Source of the DNA: Chitinophagaceae bacterium
GTDB taxonomy: Bacteria > Bacteroidota > Bacteroidia > Chitinophagales > Chitinophagaceae
DNA length: 64,000 bases
NCBI GenBank assembly: GCA_019638595.1
Contig: JAHBTJ010000005.1
Span: 248,001-312,000 of the forward strand
Direction: 5' to 3'
The translations under genes and the position numbers were made by a program. Of the stretch, positions 25,998 through 32,631 are shown piece by piece. The notes under the pieces are model-generated. The model was given only the letters and a program-made list of their open reading frames with translations, was not told the origin of the DNA and ran no database searches. The number at the start of each line of letters is the position of its first letter. Position 1 is the first letter of the stretch.

Positions 25998-26011
25998 AGT
26001 TTATTTAAACT
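25998..26011. promoter_or_regulatory. Palindromic operator-like site upstream of the XRE gene
   Basis: AGTTTATTTAAACT is a near-perfect inverted repeat (AGTTTA/TAAACT on the other strand reading) and differs in one base from AGTTTGTTTAAACT at 16519-16532 beside the capsid operon. A shared regulator of both is plausible. Seen in sequence; role inferred. The rest of 25983-26126 holds no gene. Confidence 0.4.
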
Positions 26012-26126
26012 TTTATAGATTTGTACTATTAATTGTTCAATATGAGATTGTTTGTGATTACATTCAATATTTCGGTTTCCACTTCGTAGTCCATATCTTT
26101 TGTTGTTGGTTTGGCTTGCTGAGTCC

Positions 26127-26567
26127 TTATTTTCCGAATAGTTTATCTAATTGTTTTCGTGTAACCGCAAACCAAGGCCCGCCCATGTCAAGGGAAGCCA
26201 TACCGTGGTAATTTGAGATGGCCACATCGGTTTCTCCCAGTGTGAAAACCTTTATATAGTCTTTGTCTTTTTTATTTTCATATACCGACAAGAACAGATT
26301 GTACAACTTTTCTTTTGTATTCCCAACCGACGAAAAGGACACATATTCAATTGATGTAATCTCCGAATATCGGTAGTCATTAAATTTTAGCGTATAAGTA
26401 GTGTCGTTGTCGCCGACAACATAGGACAGCTCAGCCAAAAAAGTTAGTCCCCCCGAAAGCCTACCAACCGTTATGCTCTTTTTGGGAGATATCGGATCAG
26501 AAATCTGCCCCCACCCAAAAGCTGGCAAGCACAGAATAGAAAACAATATATTTCTCATGCGTTTCAT
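26127..26567 (-). CDS. Secreted periplasmic protein, prophage cargo
   Basis: A 146-residue protein from ATG 26567 with an N-terminal signal peptide (MKRMRNILFSILCLPAFGWG, cleavage before Q). The mature part is beta-rich (DTTYTLKFNDYRY, IEYVSFSS) with no known domain. It lies with three other exported proteins between the late genes and the repressor, on the repressor's strand, the usual place for genes expressed in the lysogen. Lysogenic conversion is the likely role; the target is unknown. Confidence 0.55.
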   Translation of the reverse strand: MKRMRNILFSILCLPAFGWGQISDPISPKKSITVGRLSGGLTFLAELSYVVGDNDTTYTLKFNDYRYSEITSIEYVSFSSVGNTKEKLYNLFLSVYENKKDKDYIKVFTLGETDVAISNYHGMASLDMGGPWFAVTRKQLDKLFGK

Positions 26568-26639
26568 TCATTTATTTGAGCGCACATAAACGATCGTATG
26601 CCATTCCCTAAAAAATACCGATTACGATTGTCCCCCATT

Positions 26640-27245
26640 CTAAATTCCCCATCCGGCAAATATCATTACGGTACCGGTTCGGTCTATTGGTTCTTTTTTT
26701 ATACTGTACAAATAATCAACCCTACCGCCTATTTGTATTTTGTCAAACTTTTTCATTAATCCGAATCCGCCAATAACACCATAGGCAAGCTCAAGCCTTT
26801 CCGGATCAATAAAACTGCTTTTATTTAAAAGATAGTCCAGTCTTGGGCCTATACCCAAAAATGGCACAAGGCTACTTTGCGATAGCTTAAAATTAACCGT
26901 AGCGTTTGCAGTTAAATAAGTAAACCGTATTACATTAGTTTTATCGTAAGAGCTATTTCCGTTCACGTCCGTATAAGTAACCCTGTCTTTCCTACCTTTT
27001 TGTACTATGCCGATGTTGGCTGAAAGGAATCCCCATTTTCGTTCCACAAAATCAGCTCCTATAGTACCCGAAAACCCTATTGCGACATTTTTAATGCCAG
27101 TTGGGTGCAAATCGGGGTTTGAATTAACAACCGAAAACGATGTCCCTGCGTTTAGCTTAATAGTTTGGGCACATAATGCAGCAGGAATAAGTAAAATAAA
27201 GGAGGAAAACGAAATCATTAATAATGGGATAGGTAGCTTTCTCAT
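26640..27245 (-). CDS. Outer membrane beta-barrel protein, prophage cargo
   Basis: A 201-residue protein from ATG 27245 with a signal peptide ending A-L-C-A-Q. The mature chain shows alternating hydrophobic strands ending in aromatic or small residues (GFSGTIGADFVE, WGFLSANIGIVQKG, VPFLGIGPRLDYLL, IQIGGRVDYLYSI) and a last strand VMIFAGWGI, typical of small 8-strand OMP beta-barrels of Bacteroidota. It is transcribed with the repressor block. A barrel made by a lysogen can change the cell surface and block adsorption of related phages; this is inferred. Confidence 0.7.
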   Translation of the reverse strand: MRKLPIPLLMISFSSFILLIPAALCAQTIKLNAGTSFSVVNSNPDLHPTGIKNVAIGFSGTIGADFVERKWGFLSANIGIVQKGRKDRVTYTDVNGNSSYDKTNVIRFTYLTANATVNFKLSQSSLVPFLGIGPRLDYLLNKSSFIDPERLELAYGVIGGFGLMKKFDKIQIGGRVDYLYSIKKEPIDRTGTVMIFAGWGI

Positions 27246-27277
27246 ATGCCTGGCTTTGGTTATTTATTCAACGATAA

Positions 27278-27550
27278 TCATTGCCTGGTACATCTCATGT
27301 TTGATGTTGACCAGGAACCGTTATTATTCTTAATGCTTCCCCTTGTCTTGTTTGTTACTTCTTCCATTTCTGCAACTGTCATGTCACACTTTTCTATACT
27401 GCTGATAGTTCTTAATGTCTCCTGGCTTCCTACGCCGGCTGTTATAGTTGTTACACACTCCCAGCAATACTTAGCAGCCATAAGCCTGTCTATCTTTTTG
27501 CAGGAACATAAGGACAAAAGAATGGAAGCAATGACGATTGTTTTTCTCAT
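27278..27550 (-). CDS. Small lipoprotein
   Basis: A 90-residue protein from ATG 27550 with a lipoprotein signal (MRKTIVIASILLSLCSCKK; lipidation on a Cys after S-L). The mature part contains a further CWEC motif and K/N-rich tail. Its start overlaps the stop of 27547-27837 by ATGA, so the two are translated together. It could be an Rz1-like spanin subunit, but there is no lysis module nearby and it is on the lysogenic strand, so cargo is likelier. Confidence 0.55.
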   Translation of the reverse strand: MRKTIVIASILLSLCSCKKIDRLMAAKYCWECVTTITAGVGSQETLRTISSIEKCDMTVAEMEEVTNKTRGSIKNNNGSWSTSNMRCTRQ

Positions 27551-27837
27551 ATGGTTTTGGGGTTGGGTTGTTTCTTACGTTGAACACTATTGCTTACCGG
27601 TCGCAGCTCTAAAGTCTCCAGCTTCTTTTCTATGCTAACAACCTGGTCAAGTATTTTATTCAAGTTCTTTTGAATCTCTGCAATGCCGGTTTGTCCGGCG
27701 GCTTCGCTTTCAGACGGGTTAATAACCACCTTTTCCGCGTCCTTAATAATCCCCGCGCCGTTTATCATGCCCGCCTCCTGCTTTATATCGGCATCTTTTG
27801 TATCCGGGGCAAAAGCCAGCTTTTCTTTCAATTCCAA
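27547..27837 (-). CDS. Coiled-coil protein with unclear start
   Basis: A 96-residue frame with TTG at 27837 as the first usable start. The coding signal continues upstream without ATG (residues in frame read ...LELQELRAEYEKALDKI) to a stop near 27899. An ATG at about 27907 is in another frame, one base off, so a single-base indel may have separated the real start. The protein has an acidic, Ala/Gly-rich middle and a C-terminal coiled coil (NLNKILDQVVSIEKKLETLEL). It precedes the small lipoprotein. Function unknown. Confidence 0.4.
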   Translation of the reverse strand: MELKEKLAFAPDTKDADIKQEAGMINGAGIIKDAEKVVINPSESEAAGQTGIAEIQKNLNKILDQVVSIEKKLETLELRPVSNSVQRKKQPNPKTI

Positions 27838-27950
27838 AATCTTATCCAGGGCTTTTTCGTATTCAGCCCGGAGCTCCTGTAATTCAAGTGTTTCTGCTTA
27901 TATTCATTAACTTTTTCTTAATAATTATTTGTTCACCCTTAAATCCGTTA

Positions 27951-28445
27951 CTATGGCTTTTTACCACGATTTGCCCTGCCCTTGTTTTCTTTGCCCTTTT
28001 CGCCCGCGTTGTCGTGAAATTTCCGAACATCAGACTCTAACCTGGTTAGAGCGCTGTCCGATTCTGAAAGAGGCGGCGAATAACTTTTTAAAAAAACACC
28101 AATCTCGCCAGCCAAAGCCTTCTGCTTTTCTTCAATCTTTTGAAGAAAGGATAAAGGGTCTTGACCCGGCAAACCTGAATTAGAACTACCACTCACAATA
28201 TCTTTTCCCGCAACCTCTATATATATTTTACCGTATTTTCTTACAAATTGTTCGATTTCTTCGCCATAAACACGCTTTAGGGCATCAACCAGGTTCTTAT
28301 TATCATCTTTTTTCTTTTCAGCCCTCACATACGCCCCCTCATATCCAATAGCGACAGCCACTTTTTCAAGCGAAACACCTGTCTGAAATTGAATTATATT
28401 CAATAATTCGCCTAAATTTTCAAATTTTTCTAATAATTGTTTCAA
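27951..28445 (-). CDS. Prophage repressor-like HTH protein
   Basis: A 164-residue protein with no internal Met; the only start available is TTG 28445. Residues about 10-42 fit a degenerate helix-turn-helix (LLNIIQFQTGVSLEKVAVAIGYEGAYVRAEKK), the type found in Bacteroidota phage regulators that face a Cro-like gene. The C-terminal two thirds are helical and charged and end in a basic GKENKGRANRGKKP tail. It is divergent from the early operon over three direct repeats, so it is the best candidate for the lysogeny repressor. It heads the cargo operon toward 26127. Confidence 0.6.
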   Translation of the reverse strand: MKQLLEKFENLGELLNIIQFQTGVSLEKVAVAIGYEGAYVRAEKKKDDNKNLVDALKRVYGEEIEQFVRKYGKIYIEVAGKDIVSGSSNSGLPGQDPLSFLQKIEEKQKALAGEIGVFLKSYSPPLSESDSALTRLESDVRKFHDNAGEKGKENKGRANRGKKP

Positions 28446-28495
28446 TAAAAAAATCTTTTCTAAATCTTACAAAATGTTTGTTTTCTAACAATTTG
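28426..28495. promoter_or_regulatory. Divergent control region with three direct repeats
   Basis: Three copies of TTTTCTAAnnATTnnT occur at 28426-28440, 28456-28470 and 28481-28495, with spacings of 30 and 25 nt. They cover the repressor start and the space before the Cro-like gene. A minus-strand promoter (TTG, 19 nt, TAAGATTT) fits the repressor direction. The repeats are likely operators for the repressor and/or Cro-like protein. Confidence 0.5.
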
Positions 28496-28542
28496 TATAT
28501 ATTTTTACATTGTCAAAGCGATTTAACGCAGACGACGCAAAA

Positions 28543-28761
28543 ATGAGATTAACAAATATAGCAATATTAACAATACGTGGCAGTCGGGGCATAAATAAAA
28601 AATTATCCAAAGTATTGGATGTAAGCGTAAGCACGATTAACAGGTATATAGCCGATAACAGTGATAACCTTACAAAAGCCGCTGCATTAGAAGTCATCAA
28701 ACAGGAATTAGGACTTACTGAAGATCAGATATTAGAAAGAGAACCGGCAACCGCCGCTTGA
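28543..28761 (+). CDS. Cro-like HTH regulator, first early gene
   Basis: A 72-residue protein from ATG 28543; the frame extends to a TTG at 28510 that would add 11 residues. Residues about 18-45 are a helix-turn-helix (INKKLSKVLDVSVSTINRYIADN) followed by DNLTKAAALEVIKQELGLTEDQIL, a layout common in Bacteroidota phage regulators. It is the first gene on the early strand and faces the repressor. It probably represses the repressor promoter or controls early transcription. Confidence 0.7.
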   Translation: MRLTNIAILTIRGSRGINKKLSKVLDVSVSTINRYIADNSDNLTKAAALEVIKQELGLTEDQILEREPATAA

Positions 28762-28796
28762 GGTGTGAGGTGCAAATATACCCTGCTAACCTGTGA

Positions 28797-29072
28797 ATGT
28801 TCAAATCAATTCGACCAAAATATCCTGAAATTATCGAAAGTTCACAAATGTTAAAAAATACTGAAATGGAGATTGTCAATATTAGCCGGGCGACTAAGAC
28901 AAGGTTTGCGAAAGGGCATTGTTATCATGCCATATTATTAATAGGTGGGGATTATTATTATTCAAGCGGCGTATGGAGCGACAAGAAACCAAGCAAATCC
29001 GATGTAGCGCTATTCACTCCGACGAGGAAGGTTGACCCAAAATTTTACAAAGCAAACGGTATACCAGCCTAA
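28797..29072 (+). CDS. Early phage protein, hypothetical
   Basis: A 91-residue protein from ATG 28797. Contains a central hydrophobic strand block (KGHCYHAILLIGGDYYYSSGVW) flanked by charged segments. It is 35 nt after the Cro-like gene in the same direction. No family recognised. Confidence 0.5.
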   Translation: MFKSIRPKYPEIIESSQMLKNTEMEIVNISRATKTRFAKGHCYHAILLIGGDYYYSSGVWSDKKPSKSDVALFTPTRKVDPKFYKANGIPA

Positions 29073-29108
29073 GGACGGGACAGTTTCTAACCTCTTAATA
29101 GTTCAGCC

Positions 29109-29534
29109 ATGACACAATCAACTACCTCAACTGCCTTCAACCTGTTCGACAATCTTTTGTCTGCAGTCCGCCCGGCCGACAACATGGAAGTCGCCAACCG
29201 CATCAACGCCAACCTGCCGGCAGATCCTTCACCCTATTTCAATATTGATATTCACAACTACCTGATGAGCAGGGGTGCTCGGTTTGAAGATTGCAACAGG
29301 GGCAATGGTAAAGGATTCGGTAAGCTCAAATACACTTTTGAGGTAGGCAGGGAAACTGTGAAGCTGGTGTTCAGGCCTGATGTGGATGGTGAGTTGATCT
29401 TCATCCAGTACTGGTGGGTAGATGATGATCCGGATCGCATTCAACACGGCTACTGGCTCACTGATCACCGGTTTACCAACCCGGGCACACTGGAAGATTT
29501 TAAAACCATCCTAAACGCATACCTGCACCAATGA
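29109..29534 (+). CDS. Early phage protein, hypothetical
   Basis: A 141-residue protein from ATG 29109. The N-terminal 40 residues are T/N/A-rich; the rest has alternating strands and aromatics (KLKYTFEVGRETVKLVF, FIQYWWVDDDPDRIQHGYW) and a C-terminal helix. It overlaps the next gene by 4 nt (ATGA). GC is higher than the surrounding small genes. Function unknown. Confidence 0.55.
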   Translation: MTQSTTSTAFNLFDNLLSAVRPADNMEVANRINANLPADPSPYFNIDIHNYLMSRGARFEDCNRGNGKGFGKLKYTFEVGRETVKLVFRPDVDGELIFIQYWWVDDDPDRIQHGYWLTDHRFTNPGTLEDFKTILNAYLHQ

Positions 29535-29755
29535 ACTCACCGCTATCTAACAAAGAATTAGAACTAAAAAGCCTGCTTTTGCAGGTGGATCCTGGATCAG
29601 CTTGGTTTATGCCGGTAAGGGATATTCTACAGGAAGGCATTAGCTGGAAGATACGCCGGCTGTTTGCTGAGCTTAAATCACAGCGTGCCGATAACCCGGC
29701 AGCAATGAGGATAGCAATCGGGCAGGATGCTGCGGAAAAACTTGCAGGGCTATAA
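29531..29755 (+). CDS. Small early phage protein
   Basis: A 74-residue protein from ATG 29531, coupled by ATGA to the previous gene. Helical, with ISWKIRRLFAELKSQ and a final AEKLAGL. No domain recognised. Downstream partner of 29109-29534. Confidence 0.5.
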   Translation: MNSPLSNKELELKSLLLQVDPGSAWFMPVRDILQEGISWKIRRLFAELKSQRADNPAAMRIAIGQDAAEKLAGL

Positions 29756-29785
29756 AAATGTATTTCACACTTTAAAAAATAAGAA

Positions 29786-30109
29786 ATGGACAATCAAAAT
29801 CTCACGCTGGAAGATATCCAACTGATCAACGAGGCGCTGGATTTCCTACCTAAAAAATCCTTGCAATCTATTTCCGAAAATGCTTTCAGTAAAGGGTTAA
29901 GAGCTTTTACCCTTGGCGGCGAATCTGCTGCTAAAAATGCGCTTGATGATCTTATGAAAAAAGGTGAGCAAAAACATGATGAATTAAAAGACAGGATCAC
30001 GCTGCTGCAGGCAAAGCTCATCGGAATAAAATACACAATAACGACAACAGGCCGCTGCTGTGACAGTATGCCGTTGAGCAATACTCCTGTTACGTCCTGC
30101 ATCCCATAA
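29786..30109 (+). CDS. Small early phage protein
   Basis: A 107-residue protein from ATG 29786. Mostly helical (EDIQLINEALDFLPKKSLQSI), with a C-terminal segment rich in T, C and P (TTTGRCCDSMPLSN). It is the last protein gene before the RNA-rich tract. No family recognised. Confidence 0.5.
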   Translation: MDNQNLTLEDIQLINEALDFLPKKSLQSISENAFSKGLRAFTLGGESAAKNALDDLMKKGEQKHDELKDRITLLQAKLIGIKYTITTTGRCCDSMPLSNTPVTSCIP

Positions 30110-30123
30110 CTTTTTAACCAGGA

Positions 30124-30216
30124 CGGTTTAGCCAACCCTGCGGCTATAAACCAGGGAAGTTCTTACAAGTGTTTTTGTGGAAGTAAATCCTGCCCCGGCA
30201 GTTGCATTCCGGGGCA
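30124..30216 (+). other. Two stem-loops leading into the tRNA tract
   Basis: First stem GGTTTAGCC/GGCTATAAACC (about 30124-30151, small internal mismatch) and second stem TGCCCCGG/CCGGGGCA (about 30190-30216, 10-nt loop). They lie between the last small protein gene and the interrupted tRNA. They may be processing signals or part of a larger RNA; no T-run marks them as terminators. Confidence 0.45.
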
Positions 30217-30219
30217 AAT

Positions 30220-30357
30220 GGGAAGGTAGCTCAGTCGGGTAGAGCACAGAGGGAAAGATCGTTTCTATGAAAATAGAGTTCGAAAGAACGGCACTGCCAA
30301 CGAATCGGTTTTTACCCCAGCGGTCAGTGGTTCAAGTCCACTCCTTTCCACTCTCTC
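30220..30357 (+). tRNA. Interrupted or degenerate tRNA, possibly Lys(TTT)-like
   Basis: The 5' end GGGAAGG (30220-30226) pairs with CCTTTCC at the 3' end; a canonical D arm (GCTC-AGTCGGGTA-GAGC) and T arm (AGTGG-TTCAAGT-CCACT) are present. Between D arm and T arm lie about 80 nt, where 22 are normal. The extra about 58 nt fold into hairpins TCTAT-GAAA-ATAGA and GTTC-GAAA-GAAC, both with GAAA loops, and GGC-ACT-GCC. Just before the T arm, TTTTTAC could be an anticodon loop with TTT, but its 5' stem partner is poor. It is either a tRNA broken by an insertion or a tRNA-like RNA. Not a group I intron (far too short). Confidence 0.5.
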
Positions 30358-30407
30358 CATGGTTAGGATTTAGAAATCAGTCGCTGGTATTCCTGCCAGC
30401 GAAATAT

Positions 30408-30480
30408 TGCGGGGTAGAGCAGATGGCAGCTCGCCAGGCTCATAACCTGGAGGCCCTGGGTTCGAGTCCCAGCCCCGCCA
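30408..30480 (+). tRNA. tRNA-Met(CAT), initiator-like
   Basis: Cloverleaf is complete: TGCGGGG/CCCCGCC acceptor with an unpaired first position (T1 against C72, the hallmark of bacterial initiator tRNA), D arm GAGCAGATGGCAGCTC, anticodon arm CCAGG-CTCATAA-CCTGG, T arm CTGGG-TTCGAGT-CCCAG, discriminator A at 30480. The D-loop pattern AGCAGnnnGGnAGCTCG is that of initiator, not elongator, tRNA-Met. CCA is not encoded. The anticodon stem has two of the three G-C pairs typical of initiators. It is preceded by a stem-loop TCGCTGG/CCAGCGA (30381-30402). Confidence 0.9.
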
Positions 30481-30505
30481 CAACACAACAGAGGGTGTAT
30501 TTCGA

Positions 30506-30694
30506 ATGAGACCGACCTCTAAATCCCTGGTCAATGCCACACAAAAGGAGTTGTATAGCAGCAACAACAAAGTAAGTGGGACGCTACTTGATCGGGGACG
30601 AAAAAGGGTGAATGTAGCCAGTGGGGCGGTTGTAATTGCTAGCGTTACAACGGGCAGGAGCGATACCTGCTACATGAGCAAACAAGTTCTTTAA
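30506..30694 (+). CDS. Small ORF within an RNA-structured region, doubtful
   Basis: A 62-residue ATG frame just after the tRNA (MRPTSKSLVNATQKEL). Composition is plausible, but the DNA also forms stems GTTGTAA/TTACAAC (30629-30651) and GCAGG/CCTGC (30654-30670), so the region may work as RNA. No family recognised. Confidence 0.3.
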   Translation: MRPTSKSLVNATQKELYSSNNKVSGTLLDRGRKRVNVASGAVVIASVTTGRSDTCYMSKQVL

Positions 30695-30837
30695 ATGAAT
30701 TGCAGGCTAAATAACAGCCGAGTTAAAGAGTAGGCACCCTGCAATACGAAACCATCATAAAGCCGGTGAGGTTAGCCCGGATTATTAAACCATCAAACCC
30801 GGATCCTTATGGGATCCGGTCTTTAAAACAATATAGC
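30695..30837 (+). other. Non-coding stretch with further hairpins
   Basis: ATTGCAGG/CCTGCAAT (30699-30745) encloses GGCT/AGCC, and CCGGATCC/GGATCCGG (30799-30819, 5-nt loop) is followed by TCTTTAAAA and may act as a weak terminator before the small membrane protein. With 30124-30480 this makes about 700 nt of structured sequence with little coding potential. Confidence 0.4.
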
Positions 30838-30957
30838 ATGAACAAAGACAGATTGATCCGCTGGGCGTTCCTTACGATTGTTTTGACTATGTGTTTTATG
30901 GTGGTCGCTTACGGGGTAGCAAAGTTTTTAAGCTTGTTTTTTAACTACAACCAATAA
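30838..30957 (+). CDS. Single-span membrane miniprotein
   Basis: A 39-residue protein from ATG 30838 (MNKDRLIRWAFL). Residues about 9-34 form one hydrophobic helix (AFLTIVLTMCFMVVAYGVAKFL) with a positively charged N-terminus, so it should sit in the inner membrane with the N-end inside. An upstream GTG at 30766 would extend it through a hairpin and is not preferred. Small phage membrane proteins often act in lysis timing or exclusion; nothing here decides that. Confidence 0.55.
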   Translation: MNKDRLIRWAFLTIVLTMCFMVVAYGVAKFLSLFFNYNQ

Positions 30958-30960
30958 TAT

Positions 30961-31113
30961 ATGCCAGCAGAAATCAAATCAAAAGGGGTAAGGGTTGAAG
31001 CGACTGTTTCAAAAACGCTCCGCGACCGATTCAAAAAGCACTGCAAGAAAATGAACATAAGTGTATCGCAGCATCTGCGGGATCTCATGCAGCTCGCTTT
31101 AAAAGCAAAATAA
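30961..31113 (+). CDS. Ribbon-helix-helix-like small DNA-binding protein
   Basis: A 50-residue protein from ATG 30961, four bases after the previous stop. The layout is a basic beta strand (KGVRVEATVSKTLRDRF) then two helices (KKHCKKMNISVSQHLRDLMQLAL), matching the CopG/Arc ribbon-helix-helix fold. Such proteins bind DNA as dimers and often repress their own operons. Too short for most gene finders. It lies at the head of the recombination genes and could regulate them. Confidence 0.55.
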   Translation: MPAEIKSKGVRVEATVSKTLRDRFKKHCKKMNISVSQHLRDLMQLALKAK

Positions 31114-31179
31114 TTATTCACCCGGAGCCAGGATAAACCTTTCCCGCTTTTTAATCCGCCTGGCTCCAAAACTTTAACC

Positions 31180-31374
31180 ATGGCCCGCCCGGTAACGATA
31201 AAAAATATAAAACAGCACTTTGAATGTGTGTGCGGCCGCCATGTGGTTGAAGATTGTGAGATGAAAATCCGGTATAAAGACCTGCGCGGAATGAAAAGAA
31301 AAGTGTATAAAAATACCGGCAAGCGTTTTTTCCTTATGCAAACAAAAAGTACTGAATGCCATTGTTACGATTAG
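31180..31374 (+). CDS. Small Cys-rich protein
   Basis: A 64-residue protein from ATG 31180. Cys residues are arranged as CVC (about 16-18), one C near 26 and CHC near 61, with several His, which could hold a zinc ion. Basic middle (YKDLRGMKRKVYKNTGKRF). Preceded by a non-coding gap of 66 nt and followed by a hairpin GCGTGG/CCACGC. Possible nucleic-acid binder; no family recognised. Confidence 0.5.
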   Translation: MARPVTIKNIKQHFECVCGRHVVEDCEMKIRYKDLRGMKRKVYKNTGKRFFLMQTKSTECHCYD

Positions 31375-31410
31375 TAAACCCGCGTGGATGGTTACCACGC
31401 TCTATTATAT

Positions 31411-31560
31411 ATGAAACGTAAACGTGTATTGTTCCCCGACGAGCTCAAGCATTTCGACCCGAAAGAAGGCGCAGTTGCAGAAGTTGAAGTTGAAGTTGAG
31501 GCCGGCGAAGAAAATGGCGGAGAGGAAACTGGTGAAGAGGACGCTGAAGATGATGAGTAA
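31411..31560 (+). CDS. Small acidic protein with basic N-terminus
   Basis: A 49-residue protein from ATG 31411. It starts KRKRVLFPDELKHF and then becomes almost entirely acidic (alternating E and V, then E/G/D repeats, ending EDDE). Highly acidic phage miniproteins often mimic DNA or bind basic host proteins. It is immediately upstream of the Sak4-like gene's structured leader. Function unknown. Confidence 0.5.
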   Translation: MKRKRVLFPDELKHFDPKEGAVAEVEVEVEAGEENGGEETGEEDAEDDE

Positions 31561-31581
31561 TTGCTCCGGGAGCAAATTAAA

Positions 31582-31605
31582 ATGCCCTTCGGTGAAAACC
31601 GGAGG
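31582..31605 (+). promoter_or_regulatory. Strong stem-loop in the leader of the recombination operon
   Basis: GCCCTTCGGT-GAAA-ACCGGAGGGC forms 10 pairs (one G-T) closed by a GAAA tetraloop. A preceding TTGCTCC/GGAGCAA stem and a following ATTGAAAA/TTTTCAAT stem flank it. There is no T-run directly after, so a stability or regulatory role is likelier than termination. It lies 45 nt before the start of 31651-32598. Confidence 0.45.
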
Positions 31606-31650
31606 GCTTCATTGAAAAATAATTTTCAATTACATAATCAAAGTAAAGTT

Positions 31651-32598
31651 ATGCCAATAATTAAAGCAAATGAACCCCTACCTGAAAGTTCGGTCGTTAT
31701 AGGGGTCTATGGCGAACCAGGTGTTGCCAAAACGACTATAGCCAATACAGCAGAAAATCCATTGCTGTGCGATTTCGACCGAGGATCCAGGCGGTCATTA
31801 TTCAGAAAAGACACATTAGTGCTGACAGGCTGGAATGATGTTATTAACGAAGAAAAGGCCGGGACCTTTAAAGGTTATAAAACGATCATCATTGATACAG
31901 CAAAAGCGGCCCTGGATGATTTTCTTATGACTTACGTGGTTGAAAAAGACTTCAAGCTAAGAACGAATAAGCTTGGTGCATATGGCGCCATTGGTGACGA
32001 ATTCAAGCTCTTCTTAAACAACAGGAGAAATGAAGGCGCTGATGTGATCATCATTGCGCATGCAAAAAAAGATGAGGATACCAAAAAGCATATTCCTGAC
32101 ATCACCGGTCAGTCATATAACCTGATGCTCAGGGTGTGCGATCAATTGGGTTATGTATCCATGATCAACAACAAAAGAACGATCCAGTTCTCTCCAACAG
32201 ATGTTACTGTGGGCAAGAACACTGCTACTCTTCCCATAATGGAGATCCCCGACAAATCGGATCCGGCAATTACTCACTTCATGGCTGATATCATTTCCAA
32301 AACAAAAGAGAGCCTGTCCAGGCAATCAGAAGCGCAGGCTGAGGCTACAGCAAAATCAGAAAAGTTTCAGAAGGAAATAGCAGCTGTGCAAAATGTTGAT
32401 GATCTCAATAGTGTGCTGACGGTTGTGCAACTTTTACCAAAATTCCTAAAGGACCAGCTCAATAAGTTGATCGGGGATAAGGCCAAAGAGAAAGGCTATA
32501 AGTTCAACAGGGATAAGGTATTGTTCGAGGATCCGGCACCGGCTGCTGTAAAATCAAAAACAGCTCCTGCTGAACAGGAGGAATTGAATTTCCAGTAA
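31651..32598 (+). CDS. Sak4-like phage recombination ATPase (RecA-like, AAA_24 family)
   Basis: A 315-residue protein from ATG 31651; an upstream frame to a TTG at 31561 crosses the hairpins and is not used. Residues 21-29 are a Walker A (GEPGVAKTT); TIIIDTAKA near 80 is the Walker B strand; DVIIIAHAKKDED near 125-140 is the sensor strand, followed by a QSYNLMLRVCDQLGY segment. This is the compact RecA-like fold of Sak4-type single-strand annealing or strand-exchange proteins. The C-terminal 100 residues are helical and acidic. Next to an exonuclease gene, it should take part in phage recombination and replication restart. Confidence 0.75.
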   Translation: MPIIKANEPLPESSVVIGVYGEPGVAKTTIANTAENPLLCDFDRGSRRSLFRKDTLVLTGWNDVINEEKAGTFKGYKTIIIDTAKAALDDFLMTYVVEKDFKLRTNKLGAYGAIGDEFKLFLNNRRNEGADVIIIAHAKKDEDTKKHIPDITGQSYNLMLRVCDQLGYVSMINNKRTIQFSPTDVTVGKNTATLPIMEIPDKSDPAITHFMADIISKTKESLSRQSEAQAEATAKSEKFQKEIAAVQNVDDLNSVLTVVQLLPKFLKDQLNKLIGDKAKEKGYKFNRDKVLFEDPAPAAVKSKTAPAEQEELNFQ

Positions 32599-32631
32599 AT
32601 CACATTCATCACTTTTTTAATAATATATATT

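Noticed and set aside
28485-28700. 71-residue minus frame over the Cro-like gene
   Set aside because: Antisense shadow of the HTH gene.
30267-30570. Open frames on both strands over the tRNA genes
   Set aside because: They are translations of the tRNA sequences.
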